DNA of 38,949 nucleotides from NCBI RefSeq assembly GCF_022414575.1, contig NZ_JADWYQ010000055.1, forward strand, positions 1 through 38,949, written 5' to 3'. The stretch is from Streptomyces sp. MUM 178J. Its GTDB lineage: Bacteria > Actinomycetota > Actinomycetes > Streptomycetales > Streptomycetaceae. The notes under the pieces were generated by a model. It saw nothing but the letters and a program-made list of their open reading frames with translations. It ran no database searches and was not told the origin of the DNA. The position numbers and the translations under genes were made by a program. Positions 21,712 to 29,871 of the stretch are shown one piece after another (positions within the stretch are counted from its first letter, which is position 1; the number at the start of each line of letters is the position of its first letter).

Positions 21712-22566
21712 ATGGGCGACGGCATCGGCCGCCATCGCGGCACGGGGAGCGGTGCGGAGTCCGGCACGGAAGCCGGGACGAGAGCGGAAGCCGGTACGGA
21801 AACGGGTGCGGGAGCGTGGTCCGCGGGCCGCGCCTCAGCCGCGGGGGGCAGACCCGAGAGCCGCCTCGCCCAGTGGCTGCGCAGACGCCCGAGGTCCGCC
21901 AGGAAGGCCCACGCCGACGTCCCCGACCGCGAGTCGCTGCTGGCAGCCGTCGCCGCCGCGGGACTGCCGCTGGCGCCGGCCGCGCACCCCTCCGGATACC
22001 GCTGCTCCTGTGAGCGCATCGGCTGTCCCACTCCCGCCAGGCACCCCGTCTCCTTCGCCTGGCAGACGCAGTCGACCACCGACCGCGCACAGATCACACG
22101 CTGGGCGCAGGCCCAGCCGGAGGCCAACTTCATCACTGCGACCGGAATGGTCCACGACGTCCTCGACGTCCCGCTGGAGGCGGGGCGCAGCGCGCTCCAG
22201 CGGCTGCTGGAGCGGGACGTCGAGGTGGGCCCGGTGGCCGAGTCCGGCGGCGACCGGATGCTGTTCTTCACCGCCACCCGCGGCACCCCCGAGGACGAGG
22301 ACGAGTGGTGGCCCTGCGAACTCGACTGCCACCCGGAGACCATGGACGAGCATCCCGGGCTGCGCTGGCACTGCCGAGGCAGCTATGTCCTGGTGCCGCC
22401 TGCACAGCTCCCCGGCGGCCTCGAGGTCGTCTGGGTGCGCGGACCGGAGCATCCGCTGCCCGATCCGCTGACGCTGCTGGAGTCGCTCACGGACGCCTGT
22501 GCGCGGTACGCGGGTGAGAACGCGGAGCCGGACCGGCACGAGGTGGCCTGGCCGCTGAGCCGCTGA
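21712..22566 (+). CDS. PrimPol-like 'bifunctional DNA primase/polymerase' family protein (284 aa)
   Basis: A stand-alone member of the archaeo-eukaryotic primase-like N-terminal family. After an Ala/Gly/Glu-rich disordered head (residues about 5-45) come ARKAHADVPDRESLLAAV, a Cys-containing segment YRCSCERIGCPTPARHPVSF, and ITRWAQAQPEANFITATG. The usual acidic catalytic motif is not obvious, and no helicase domain follows, so it may not be an active polymerase. The ATG at 21712 has GAGGGG close upstream. This type is common in core Streptomyces chromosomes; its role is unknown. Confidence 0.7.
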   Translation: MGDGIGRHRGTGSGAESGTEAGTRAEAGTETGAGAWSAGRASAAGGRPESRLAQWLRRRPRSARKAHADVPDRESLLAAVAAAGLPLAPAAHPSGYRCSCERIGCPTPARHPVSFAWQTQSTTDRAQITRWAQAQPEANFITATGMVHDVLDVPLEAGRSALQRLLERDVEVGPVAESGGDRMLFFTATRGTPEDEDEWWPCELDCHPETMDEHPGLRWHCRGSYVLVPPAQLPGGLEVVWVRGPEHPLPDPLTLLESLTDACARYAGENAEPDRHEVAWPLSR

Positions 22567-22605
22567 GGCCGCTGAACCACTGGCCGCTGAACCACTGGCC
22601 GCTGA
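22567..22605. repeat. 15-bp tandem repeat just after the primase-like stop
   Basis: GGCCGCTGAACCACT occurs at 22567 and 22582, with a partial third copy at 22597. It starts right after the stop codon and reiterates the gene's last codons (GCCGCTGA). Confidence 0.8.
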
Positions 22606-22639
22606 GCCGGGGCCGCCGGGAGCCGGGCCGCTGCGAGCC

Positions 22640-23629
22640 CTACGACCCCTTCGCAGAGGTCAGGCCTGCCAGCCTGCCCAGCACCTCCACCGCGCCGCCG
22701 CCCGCGCCCGCCGCGGGCACCGTCACGGCCTGGCTGGAGACCCGCTCCTTGGTGAGCGTGGACGTCACCTCGCCCGACAGCAGCGCCTGCACATCCGGGT
22801 GCACCTTCAGCCGGACGCCCTTCGCGGCCGTCTGCCGCTCGAAGCTGCGCATCGAGAACAGCACGAACGCCCCGCCGTCCTCGGTGGCCAGCCCCAGCGG
22901 GGCAAAGTCGCCCTCGTTCGCCGCCCGGTCGCGGTACTGGGTGGAAATCCCCGGCAGGTTGGCCGAATTCTTGCGCTCCGCCCGCCAGGCGGAGGTGTAC
23001 GGACCGTCCTTGAAGCGAGCCGGCTTCCCGCTCTGCAGATACCCGGCGTACTGCTCGCTCAGCTCGCCGGGGGCGACCGCCAGCGCTGAGCTGTCGGCGG
23101 CGACGGGCTCGGCGTAGCCTTCCTCGTCGGTCGTGAACGCCGGGATCTCATCCGGGGCCAGCACCGACAGATACGCGGCCCGCCACGTCTGGTCGGGGCC
23201 GGTGCGTATGAAGGCGAGCAGCCAGCGGGTGTCCCCGTCGCCGCCGTCCTCGTCGCGGTTGGAGTCCGTGTCCGCGATGAACCAGCGTGGCCAGCCCGCC
23301 TTCTTGGGGATGACGAACCGGGTGTCCGCCAGCTCAAGCGGCCTGTGCGACGGATTGCCTTCCGGGTAGTTGACCTGCCGGGAGGCGAGCCCCGCCTGGT
23401 TGATCGCGCCCAGCGAGCCGGTGACCACATGCGCGTCGAGAGCGGGGTCGTAGGCCTTGTCGGCCGCGTTGTACGCCTTGGTGAAGGCCTGGAGCGCCTG
23501 TGTTGCCTCATCCTTCGTCACCGCGGGGACGACCGCCCGCTCCCCGTGCACGGTTACGCATCCGCCCGCCGCCAGGGACAGCGCCACTGCCGCCGCGAGC
23601 CCTGCCGCCGCCCGACTCAGCCTTCTCAT
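22640..23629 (-). CDS. Putative lipoprotein (329 aa)
   Basis: A lipoprotein signal is clear: MRRLSRAAAGLAAAVAL, then LAAGGC with the lipidated Cys at residue 24. The mature part is a single large domain: DTRFVIPKKAGWPRWFIAD, TRWLLAFIRTGPDQTWRAAY, and a repeat-like second half (FVLFSMRSFERQTAAKG). I know it as a conserved uncharacterised actinobacterial lipoprotein. The ATG at 23629 has GAAGG upstream. It faces the PhzF gene across a 166-bp divergent region with a recognisable sigma-HrdB-type promoter. Confidence 0.85.
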   Translation of the reverse strand: MRRLSRAAAGLAAAVALSLAAGGCVTVHGERAVVPAVTKDEATQALQAFTKAYNAADKAYDPALDAHVVTGSLGAINQAGLASRQVNYPEGNPSHRPLELADTRFVIPKKAGWPRWFIADTDSNRDEDGGDGDTRWLLAFIRTGPDQTWRAAYLSVLAPDEIPAFTTDEEGYAEPVAADSSALAVAPGELSEQYAGYLQSGKPARFKDGPYTSAWRAERKNSANLPGISTQYRDRAANEGDFAPLGLATEDGGAFVLFSMRSFERQTAAKGVRLKVHPDVQALLSGEVTSTLTKERVSSQAVTVPAAGAGGGAVEVLGRLAGLTSAKGS

Positions 23630-23668
23630 CGGTTGCCTTCTGCTCCTCGACCCCCACTGACCGGCGCA

Positions 23669-23698
23669 ACCCTACCGGTGTCCGGAATCGGCGGTCAG
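23669..23698 (-). promoter_or_regulatory. Vegetative-type promoter of the lipoprotein gene
   Basis: On the minus strand CTGACC (23698-23693) and TAGGGT (23674-23669) are 18 bp apart, close to the Streptomyces housekeeping consensus TTGAC-N-TAGRRT, about 40 bp before the ATG. Confidence 0.5.
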
Positions 23699-23795
23699 CG
23701 GAACCCGTTCTCCGTCTCAGGGCCGCATCGCGCGAACGCGCGCCGGTGCGGCCCGGAGCCCGCGCCGCCCCCGGGCCGGATGCTTCAATGCCCCG

Positions 23796-24566
23796 GTGAC
23801 CGATTTCCGACTGCCCACCGCCTCCGAGGTCCCCGAGGTGTCCGGCACACCGCGGAACGCCCTCGACGTACTCGACGTGCTGCGCGTCTTCTGCGGCCCG
23901 GACGGCCGGTTCGGGAACGCGCTCGGAGTCGTACGCGACCCCCGCGGCTACCCCGACGAGCCGGCCCGGCAGAAACTGGCCGCCGAACTCGGCTTCAGCG
24001 AGACGGTGTTCGTCGACGACCCGGAACGCGGAGTCGTCGACATCTACACCCCGGGCGCCCGGCTGCCCTTCGCCGGCCATCCGCTGGTCGGCGCGGCCTG
24101 GCTGCTCGACCTGGAGTCCGTCAGCGCGCCGGCCGGAGAGGCTTGGGCGCGCAATGACGGGGAGTTCACCTGGATCGAGGCGCGCGCCGAGTGGGCCCCG
24201 CCGTGGACTCTGCGGCAGTACGGCTCCGCGGCGGAGGTCGAGGCGCTCGACGTTCCGCCGCCGGGGGCCGGGGCGCCTCCCGCGCCCGAAGGGCTGTGGG
24301 AGAGCGTCTACGCCTGGGCCTGGCAGGACGAGGCGGCGGGCCGGGTGCGGGCGCGCGCGTTCCCGGGGCGCGGTGAAGGCGTCGACGAGGACGAGGCGAC
24401 CGGCGCGGCGGCGCTGCTGCTCAGCGCACAGCTCGGACGGGCCCTGAACGTCATCCAGGGCCGGGGGTCGCAGATCCTCACAGCCCCCGGTCCCGACGGC
24501 GTGGTGGAGATCGGCGGACGCGTCCGGTTCGCCGACTCCGCCGTGGGCTCTCCCGTCATGCGCTGA
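23796..24566 (+). CDS. PhzF-like isomerase/epimerase family protein (256 aa)
   Basis: Related to PhzF and diaminopimelate epimerase-fold proteins. Signatures: LRVFCGPDGRFGNALGVV, ELGFSETVFVDD with the family's catalytic Glu, TPGARLPFAGHPLVGAAWLL, and DEATGAAALLLSAQLGR near the C-terminus. The product is somewhat short for the family (about 280). A phenazine role is unlikely, since no other phz genes are present; most PhzF-like proteins have unknown substrates. The GTG at 23796 lacks a ribosome-binding site and may be leaderless (TTCAAT six bases upstream). Its 3' end overlaps heme oxygenase by 11 bp. Confidence 0.82.
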   Translation: MTDFRLPTASEVPEVSGTPRNALDVLDVLRVFCGPDGRFGNALGVVRDPRGYPDEPARQKLAAELGFSETVFVDDPERGVVDIYTPGARLPFAGHPLVGAAWLLDLESVSAPAGEAWARNDGEFTWIEARAEWAPPWTLRQYGSAAEVEALDVPPPGAGAPPAPEGLWESVYAWAWQDEAAGRVRARAFPGRGEGVDEDEATGAAALLLSAQLGRALNVIQGRGSQILTAPGPDGVVEIGGRVRFADSAVGSPVMR

Positions 24567-25284
24567 GCGGGAACCGTGCCCCCAGCTCGTGGAACACGGC
24601 GCTGTTGAACGCGAAGGCGCCCTTGCACTCCTCCACGATGCGTTGCTTCTCCAGGTCGTCCACCTCCACCCGGTCGAGCAGCTCGCGGTAACCCCGCTTG
24701 AACGCGGCCGGGTTGGGGATCTCCTCGAAGACGTAGAACCGCACTCCGTCGCCCTTGTTGGCGAAGCCCCATGTCTTCTCCGCCCTGTCGCGGATGATCT
24801 GGCCGCCGGAGAGGTCGCCCAGATAGCGGGTGTAGTGGTGCGCGACATAGCCCGCTGGCCAGTCGCGGGCGCACTCCGCGATCCGGGCGGCGTAGGCGGC
24901 GGTGGCGGGCAGCGGCGTCAGCCCCGTACGCCAGTCGCAGTCGCAGTCGCAGTCGCAGTCGCAGTCGCCGTTGCCGTTGTGTGTGTCCGCGTCCCCGTCC
25001 GGGTGTCCGCCCGCGCCGCCGTACAGATGTGTGAGATCCCGCTCCAGCTCCGCCGTGCGCATCAGCTCGGGCTGTATGAAGGGGCCCGCGACCGGGTCGT
25101 CCCGCAGCGCCTCCGCCGCCTCCTCCAGTGCCCGGTACACGAACCAGAGCTGCTCGGTGTAGCGGGTGTACGCGTCCACGCCGAGCCTGCCGCCGAGCAG
25201 ATCGCTCATGAAGGTGGACGTCTCTGCCTCGGAGTGCGCCTCATGGGAGGCCACACGGATGAGCGTCGAGAAGGGCGTGTCCAA
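24556..25284 (-). CDS. Biliverdin-producing heme oxygenase with Cys-Asp repeat insertion (242 aa)
   Basis: Degrades heme to biliverdin, CO and Fe(II), releasing iron. The proximal His is H17 in SHEAHSEAE; the distal helix is YLGDLSGGQII; the C-terminal segment EECKGAFAFNSAVF is conserved. TTG at 25284 is chosen because GGAGG lies six bases upstream and the protein then begins directly at the conserved DTPFSTLIR. Between helices, after DLTHLYGG, there is an inserted low-complexity stretch rich in Asp/Gly/Asn followed by D107 to D117 as alternating Asp-Cys, encoded by a hexanucleotide repeat. The promoter contains an iron box, so expression is probably repressed by DmdR/DtxR when iron is plentiful. 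Confidence 0.92.
   Translation of the reverse strand: MDTPFSTLIRVASHEAHSEAETSTFMSDLLGGRLGVDAYTRYTEQLWFVYRALEEAAEALRDDPVAGPFIQPELMRTAELERDLTHLYGGAGGHPDGDADTHNGNGDCDCDCDCDCDWRTGLTPLPATAAYAARIAECARDWPAGYVAHHYTRYLGDLSGGQIIRDRAEKTWGFANKGDGVRFYVFEEIPNPAAFKRGYRELLDRVEVDDLEKQRIVEECKGAFAFNSAVFHELGARFPLSA
24933..24968. repeat. Hexanucleotide microsatellite inside heme oxygenase (AGTCGC x6)
   Basis: Six perfect AGTCGC units; on the coding (minus) strand they read as alternating Asp (GAC) and Cys (TGC) codons. Unit length six keeps the frame whatever the copy number. Confidence 0.95.
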
Positions 25285-25364
25285 GGCGGGCCTCCGAGGG
25301 GCCGAAGTGGGACGGGAAGCCGACGGGCGTCGCACGTCTGCGTGCACGCCCGCCGACATCGCAG

Positions 25365-25393
25365 ATGTTCCTACTTAGGTAAGCCTAAGTCAA
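25365..25393 (-). promoter_or_regulatory. Iron box (DtxR/DmdR type) over the heme oxygenase promoter
   Basis: ACTTAGGTAAGCCTAAGT at 25373-25390 is an inverted repeat matching the core of the DmdR/DtxR iron box. It fills the spacer between TTGACT (25393-25388) and GAACAT (25370-25365), 17 bp apart, an ideal place for iron-dependent repression. Confidence 0.8.
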
Positions 25394-25439
25394 CTGCTTT
25401 CCCGACGGTCTGTCGGCAAATGGGTACCCGCTCTGAGCG

Positions 25440-26297
25440 TCACGGCAACGTGAGGATGTCCGCCCCGTTCTCGGTCACGACCAGCGTGTGCTCGAACTGT
25501 GCGGTCCGCTTGCGGTCCTTCGTCACCACGGTCCAGCCGTCGTCCCACATGTCGTACTCGTGCGTGCCGAGCGTCAGCATCGGCTCGATGGTGAACGTCA
25601 TGCCCGGCTGCATCACGGTGTTCGCGTGCGGGGCGTCGTAGTGCGGGATGATCAGCCCGGAGTGGAACGACGAATTGATGCCGTGGCCGGTGAAGTCCCG
25701 GACCACGCCGTAGCCGAAGCGCTTGGCGTAGGACTCGATGACGCGTCCGATGACATTGATCTGGCGGCCCGGCTTGACGGCTTTGATCGCCCGCTTCAGG
25801 GACTCCCTGGTGCGCTCCACCAGCAGCCGGGACTCCTCGTCGACGTCACCGCACAGATACGTGGCGTTGTTGTCGCCGTGCACCCCGTGGATGTACGCGG
25901 TGACGTCCAGGTTCACGATGTCGCCGTCGCGCAGAACGGTGGAGTCCGGAATGCCGTGGCAGATGACCTCGTTGATCGACGAGCACAGTGACTTGGGGTA
26001 ACCGCGGTAGCCGAGGGTGGACGGGTAGGCCCCGTGGTCGCACATGTAGGCGTGCGCCACCTCGTCCAGCTTGTCCGTGGTCACACCCGGGGAGATCAGC
26101 TTGGCGGCCTCCTCCATCGCCTGTGCGGCGATCCGGCCCGCGATGCGCATCCGCTCGATGGTCTCGGCGGACTGCACCTCGGAGCCGGTGTACGGGGTCG
26201 GCGCCGGCTTCCCGACGTATTCGGGGCGTCGGATGGCGCCGGGGACGGAGCGGGCGGGAGAGAGCTTCCCGGGTACGAGCAGCGACTGGCCAGACAT
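25440..26297 (-). CDS. map: Type I methionine aminopeptidase (285 aa)
   Basis: Removes the initiator Met from nascent proteins. A Pro-rich N-terminal extension (residues 1-45, typical of the actinobacterial longer form) precedes the pita-bread domain. Metal ligands are visible: Asp in [20 protein letters not shown] (two Asp), His in [13 protein letters not shown], Glu in FTIEPML, and Glu in QFEHTLVV. The substrate-pocket His is in EVICHGIPD. The ATG at 26297 is seven bases after a -10 (TAGACT), so the transcript is probably leaderless. It is divergent from the small 78-aa gene. Confidence 0.96.
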   Translation of the reverse strand: MSGQSLLVPGKLSPARSVPGAIRRPEYVGKPAPTPYTGSEVQSAETIERMRIAGRIAAQAMEEAAKLISPGVTTDKLDEVAHAYMCDHGAYPSTLGYRGYPKSLCSSINEVICHGIPDSTVLRDGDIVNLDVTAYIHGVHGDNNATYLCGDVDEESRLLVERTRESLKRAIKAVKPGRQINVIGRVIESYAKRFGYGVVRDFTGHGINSSFHSGLIIPHYDAPHANTVMQPGMTFTIEPMLTLGTHEYDMWDDGWTVVTKDRKRTAQFEHTLVVTENGADILTLP

Positions 26298-26304
26298 GAC
26301 AGCG

Positions 26305-26310
26305 AGTCTA
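26305..26310 (-). promoter_or_regulatory. -10 TAGACT of map (leaderless)
   Basis: On the minus strand TAGACT (26310-26305) is followed by seven bases and the map ATG. No Shine-Dalgarno sequence is present. Confidence 0.5.
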
Positions 26311-26355
26311 ACCAGCCCGTATGGGGCAGCATGTCCATGAGGGAAGGAGCCGAGG

Positions 26356-26592
26356 ATGGGCCTGTTCAAGCGCCGCACAGTGGGCAAACCGGGCGAGTGG
26401 TACTACTGCCTGGAGCACGGCGTGGTCGAGGAGGGCCCGGAGTGCCCGGCGAAGAACCGCTTCGGACCGTACGCCACGCGCGAGGAGGCCTCCCACGCGA
26501 TGGAGACGGCCCGCGAACGCAACCTCGAGTGGGAGACGGACCCGCGCTGGCACGACGCCCCGAAGCGAGGTGACGACGACGCTCCACGGTGA
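26356..26592 (+). CDS. Conserved small hypothetical protein (78 aa)
   Basis: It starts [18 protein letters not shown] and contains [27 protein letters not shown] with two Cys, then EWETDPRW and an Asp-rich end. The [10 protein letters not shown] segment resembles the 'F-G-P-(Y/F)-xx-xx-EA' pattern of small SPOR-like actinobacterial proteins, which I take as a weak hint only. The ATG at 26356 has GGAAGGAG upstream. It lies between map and nadE, pointing the same way as nadE with about a 100-bp gap. Confidence 0.75.
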   Translation: MGLFKRRTVGKPGEWYYCLEHGVVEEGPECPAKNRFGPYATREEASHAMETARERNLEWETDPRWHDAPKRGDDDAPR

Positions 26593-26681
26593 CCTGGGTG
26601 GACCGTGTCCGGCGGACCCTCCCCTCCCGGCCGTGGGGCGGACCACATCGCCGACCCGGGACATCGCGTCGGTCTGACGAT

Positions 26682-26687
26682 TACACT
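26682..26687 (+). promoter_or_regulatory. -10 TACACT of nadE (leaderless)
   Basis: TACACT is followed by seven bases and then the GTG at 26695. No ribosome-binding site is seen. Confidence 0.5.
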
Positions 26688-26694
26688 GAGACCC

Positions 26695-28479
26695 GTGCCT
26701 CAACTTCGCCTCGCTCTGAATCAGATCGACTCGACCGTCGGCGACCTCGCCGGAAACGCCGAATCGATCATGCACTGGACCCGGCACGCCGCCGGGCAGG
26801 GCGCGCATCTCATCGCGTTCCCCGAGATGGCGCTGACCGGATACCCCGTCGAGGACCTGGCCCTGCGCCCCTCTTTCGTGGAGGCCTCGCGGGCCGCGCT
26901 GCGTGCGCTCGCCGCACGGCTCGCGGATGAGGGGTTCGGGGAGCTGCCGGTGATCGTCGGGTATCTGGACCGCTCGGAGCGGGCCCAGCCGCGCTACGGT
27001 CAGCCCGCCGGCGCGCCGCAGAACGCCGCCGCCGTGCTGCACCGCGGTGAGGTGGTGCTCACCTTCGCCAAGCACCACCTGCCCAACTACGGCGTCTTCG
27101 ACGAGTTCCGGTACTTCGTGCCCGGCGACACGATGCCCGTCATCCGCGTCCACGGCGTGGACGTGGCGCTCGCGATCTGCGAGGACCTGTGGCAGGACGG
27201 CGGCCGCGTCCCGGCCGCCCGCTCCGCCGGGGCCGGGCTGCTGGTGTCGATCAATGCCTCGCCGTACGAGCGGAAGAAGGACGACACCCGCCTGGAGCTG
27301 GTCCGCAAGCGCGCCCAGGAGGCCGGCTGCACCACCGCCTACGTCGCCATGATCGGCGGCCAGGACGAGCTGGTCTTCGACGGCGACTCGATCGTCGTCG
27401 ACGCCTCGGGCGATGTGATAGCCCGGGCTCCGCAGTTCGCCGAGGGCAGCGTGATCCTGGACCTGGACCTGCCCGCCGCCTTGGCCGGCCAGGACGCGGC
27501 CCGCGGCGGAGCCGCCGACGGAGAGCGTGTGGACGACGGGCTGCGCATCGACCGGGTCGTCCTCTCCGAGGAGCCGCTGCCCGCGTACGAGCCCGAGCTG
27601 ACCGGCGCCTACGCGGAGCGGCTCGACGACGACGAGGAGGTCTACTCCGCCCTGGTCGTCGGGCTGCGCGCCTACGCCGCCAAGAACGGCTTCCGCTCCG
27701 TCCTCATCGGCCTGTCCGGCGGCATCGACTCCGCCCTCGTCGCCGCCCTCGCCTGCGATGCGCTGGGCGCGCAGAACGTCTACGGCGTGTCGATGCCGTC
27801 CAGGTACTCGTCCGACCACTCCAAGGGCGACGCCGCGGAGCTCGCCCGCCGTACCGGGCTCAACTTCCGCACCGTGCCGATCGAGCCGATGTTCGACGCT
27901 TATATGGACTCGCTCGCGCTCACGGGCCTCGCCGAGGAGAACCTCCAGTCCCGGCTGCGCGGCACCATGCTGATGGCCATCTCCAACCAGGAGGGCCATA
28001 TCGTGCTCGCGCCGGGCAACAAGTCCGAGCTGGCGGTGGGCTACTCGACCCTGTACGGCGACTCCGTCGGCGCCTACGGGCCCATCAAGGACGTCTACAA
28101 GACATCCGTCTACCGGCTGGCGCAGTGGCGCAACCGCGCCGCCGAGGAGCGGGGCCAGGCCCCGCCCATCCCCGAAGCGTCGATCGTCAAGCCGCCGAGC
28201 GCCGAGCTGCGCCCCGGCCAGGTCGACACCGACTCGCTGCCGGACTACGACGTGCTGGACCGGCTCCTGGAGCTCTACGTCGACCGCGACCAGGGCAAGG
28301 ACGAGATCGTGGCGGCCGGTTTCGACGAGGAGCTGGTGGCGAAGACGCTGCGCATGGTCGACACGGCCGAGTACAAGCGCCGCCAGTACCCGCCGGGCAC
28401 CAAGATCTCGGCCAAGGTCTTCGGCAAGGACCGCCGACTGCCGATCACCAATCGCTGGCGGGAGACGGCCTCCCGCTGA
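26695..28479 (+). CDS. nadE: Glutamine-dependent NAD+ synthetase (594 aa)
   Basis: Makes NAD+ from nicotinate adenine dinucleotide, using ammonia released from glutamine. The N-terminal nitrilase-type glutaminase (residues about 1-270) has the Glu-Lys-Cys triad: AFPEMALTGYP, FAKHHLPNYGVFDE and ALAICEDLW. The C-terminal synthetase begins about residue 310 and carries the ATP pyrophosphatase loop IGLSGGIDSALVAAL, then MPSRYSSDHS, and VLAPGNKSELAVGYSTLYGD. The GTG at 26695 is chosen because a -10 box ends seven bases before it. Length is normal for the two-domain form. Confidence 0.97.
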   Translation: MPQLRLALNQIDSTVGDLAGNAESIMHWTRHAAGQGAHLIAFPEMALTGYPVEDLALRPSFVEASRAALRALAARLADEGFGELPVIVGYLDRSERAQPRYGQPAGAPQNAAAVLHRGEVVLTFAKHHLPNYGVFDEFRYFVPGDTMPVIRVHGVDVALAICEDLWQDGGRVPAARSAGAGLLVSINASPYERKKDDTRLELVRKRAQEAGCTTAYVAMIGGQDELVFDGDSIVVDASGDVIARAPQFAEGSVILDLDLPAALAGQDAARGGAADGERVDDGLRIDRVVLSEEPLPAYEPELTGAYAERLDDDEEVYSALVVGLRAYAAKNGFRSVLIGLSGGIDSALVAALACDALGAQNVYGVSMPSRYSSDHSKGDAAELARRTGLNFRTVPIEPMFDAYMDSLALTGLAEENLQSRLRGTMLMAISNQEGHIVLAPGNKSELAVGYSTLYGDSVGAYGPIKDVYKTSVYRLAQWRNRAAEERGQAPPIPEASIVKPPSAELRPGQVDTDSLPDYDVLDRLLELYVDRDQGKDEIVAAGFDEELVAKTLRMVDTAEYKRRQYPPGTKISAKVFGKDRRLPITNRWRETASR

Positions 28480-28524
28480 GAGCCGCCACCAGGGTGGTCT
28501 TCCGGTGGTTCTCCGCCGGCACTG

Positions 28525-28550
28525 ACGGTGGCCCTCCGGAGGGCCACCGT
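28525..28550 (+). terminator. Perfect 26-nt palindrome, nadE terminator
   Basis: ACGGTGGCCCTCC pairs with GGAGGGCCACCGT, 45 bp after the nadE stop. As RNA it forms a long stem with the innermost bases as loop; no U tract is present. Confidence 0.65.
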
Positions 28551-28556
28551 CTGCGG

Positions 28557-28580
28557 TCCGCATATGAATCCGCATATGAA
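28557..28580. repeat. 12-bp tandem duplication TCCGCATATGAA x2
   Basis: Two exact copies sit back to back between the two terminator hairpins. Confidence 0.85.
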
Positions 28581-28611
28581 GGGGCCCGCCGCACACCGTG
28601 CAGCGGGCCCC
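28581..28611 (-). terminator. Terminator hairpin for the EEP-family gene
   Basis: GGGGCCCGC (28581-28589) and GCGGGCCCC (28603-28611) pair, enclosing an inner GCAC/GTGC stem. It lies 23 bp beyond the stop of the leftward gene, with AAGG/CCTT extending the base of the stem. Confidence 0.7.
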
Positions 28612-28634
28612 CTTCGGCGATGCGCCGCGCCCCG

Positions 28635-29660
28635 TCAGAGGTTCATACGCGCCGCGATCGGCAGATGGTCGCTGTCCGTGCGCGGCAGCGTCCAGGACGC
28701 CACCGGCTCCACCCCCTTGACCATGATCTGGTCGATGCGCGCCATCGGGAACGACGCGGGCCAGCTGAAGCCGAAGCCGTCGCCCGCCGCACCCTGGGTG
28801 GAGCGCATCTGGGACGTGACGGCCCGCAGCGCACGGTCGTTCATGGTGCCGTTGAGGTCGCCGAGGAGCACCACCCTGTCGAGCGGCTCACGGACGATCG
28901 CCTCGCCGAGGGCGTCGGCGCTGGCGTCACGCTGGTTGGCCGTGAAGCCGGCGTTCAGCTTGACGCGCACCGACGGCAGATGCGCCACGTACACCGCGAC
29001 CGGCCCCCGGGGCGTCGCCACGGTGGCCCGCAGGGCCCGGTCCCAACCCAGACGGATGTCGACGCGCCGGGCGTCGGTCAGCGGGTACTTGCTCCACACC
29101 CCGACCGTGCCCCGCACATGGTGGTACCTGTAGGTCCCGGCGAGCGCCCGCTCGTATTCGGGGACCTTGCTCACCGGCAGTTCCTGGAGCGCCAGCACGT
29201 CCGCGCCCGACGAGGCGACCTGCTTCGCGGTACCCGCCGGGTCGGGGTTGCCCGCGTTCACATTGTGGGTGGCGACGGTCAGCTCCCCGCCCGAGGCGGC
29301 GGCCTTGTCCACCAGCAGCCCGCCGAAGAGATTGGCCCAGACGACGGCGGGCAGCACCAGGGCGATCAGCGCCGTGGCCGAGCGCCGCCAGAGCGCCGCG
29401 GCGAGGAGGACGGGAACGAACACCCCCAGCCACGGCAGGAACGTCTCCGTCAGACTTCCGAGATTGCCGATCCGGTTGGGGATCTGGGCGTGCAGGATCA
29501 TGGTCAGCGCCAGCAGCACGGCGACTGCCGCCAGGAAGACGCCGCGCCGCCAGAGGCCTCTGTCCTCGCGCAGTCGCTCCAGCAGGCCCCGGACCCGGGA
29601 TCCGGTGCGCCGGTCAGCCGCGCCGCCGTTCCCAGTCTCCGTCACTTCCGCCTGCGCCAT
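28635..29660 (-). CDS. Membrane-anchored endonuclease/exonuclease/phosphatase family protein (341 aa)
   Basis: Three hydrophobic segments occupy residues about 40-120 (GVFLAAVAVLLALTMIL, FLPWLGVFVPVLLAAAL, ALIALVLPAVVWANLF). They are followed by an extracytoplasmic EEP hydrolase domain with TVATHNVNAGN, DVLALQEL (metal-binding Glu), VVLLGDLNGTMND (Asp-x-Asn catalytic motif), IDQIMVKG and the C-terminal SDHLPIAA (Asp-His). The topology is that of known actinobacterial membrane EEP proteins, whose substrates are unknown. The ATG at 29660 has GAGGA upstream. A strong terminator hairpin follows its stop. Confidence 0.88.
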   Translation of the reverse strand: MAQAEVTETGNGGAADRRTGSRVRGLLERLREDRGLWRRGVFLAAVAVLLALTMILHAQIPNRIGNLGSLTETFLPWLGVFVPVLLAAALWRRSATALIALVLPAVVWANLFGGLLVDKAAASGGELTVATHNVNAGNPDPAGTAKQVASSGADVLALQELPVSKVPEYERALAGTYRYHHVRGTVGVWSKYPLTDARRVDIRLGWDRALRATVATPRGPVAVYVAHLPSVRVKLNAGFTANQRDASADALGEAIVREPLDRVVLLGDLNGTMNDRALRAVTSQMRSTQGAAGDGFGFSWPASFPMARIDQIMVKGVEPVASWTLPRTDSDHLPIAARMNL

Positions 29661-29684
29661 GGAGATTTCCTCACTGCCTTGCCG

Positions 29685-29852
29685 TCACACCGCTGTCTCG
29701 GCTGTCCCGCCGATGACCCTAGGGGACCCGCTCGACGACAGCTGCTTCTTGCGGTTCTTACGCTTCTTTCGGTTTCGAGGACGACGGGGCAGAGCAGGGA
29801 GTTCCTGCCGCTGGGGCCGATGGGTCGGGTGTGACAGAACGCGCACATACAC
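29685..29852 (-). CDS. Possible small basic protein (55 aa)
   Basis: In the gap between the TetR stop and the EEP start, one minus-strand frame encodes a very basic peptide with the core RPRNRKKRKNRKKQLSSSG, then a short neutral tail. The run of AAG/CGT/CGC/AAC codons differs from the local GC-rich pattern, which argues against chance. The GTG at 29852 has AGAGG 11 nt upstream, 19 bp after the TetR stop. It could be a nucleic-acid-binding peptide or only a remnant. No family recognised. Confidence 0.3.
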   Translation of the reverse strand: MYVRVLSHPTHRPQRQELPALPRRPRNRKKRKNRKKQLSSSGSPRVIGGTAETAV

Positions 29853-29871
29853 GTCGGCATGTGCCTCTGTG

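Noticed and set aside
23796..24566. PhzF-like gene as evidence for a phenazine cluster
   Set aside because: No other phenazine genes are present; PhzF-like proteins are widespread with unrelated roles.
26308..28596. 762-codon minus-strand frame opposite nadE
   Set aside because: Antisense of a clearly conserved gene, with no recognisable motif.
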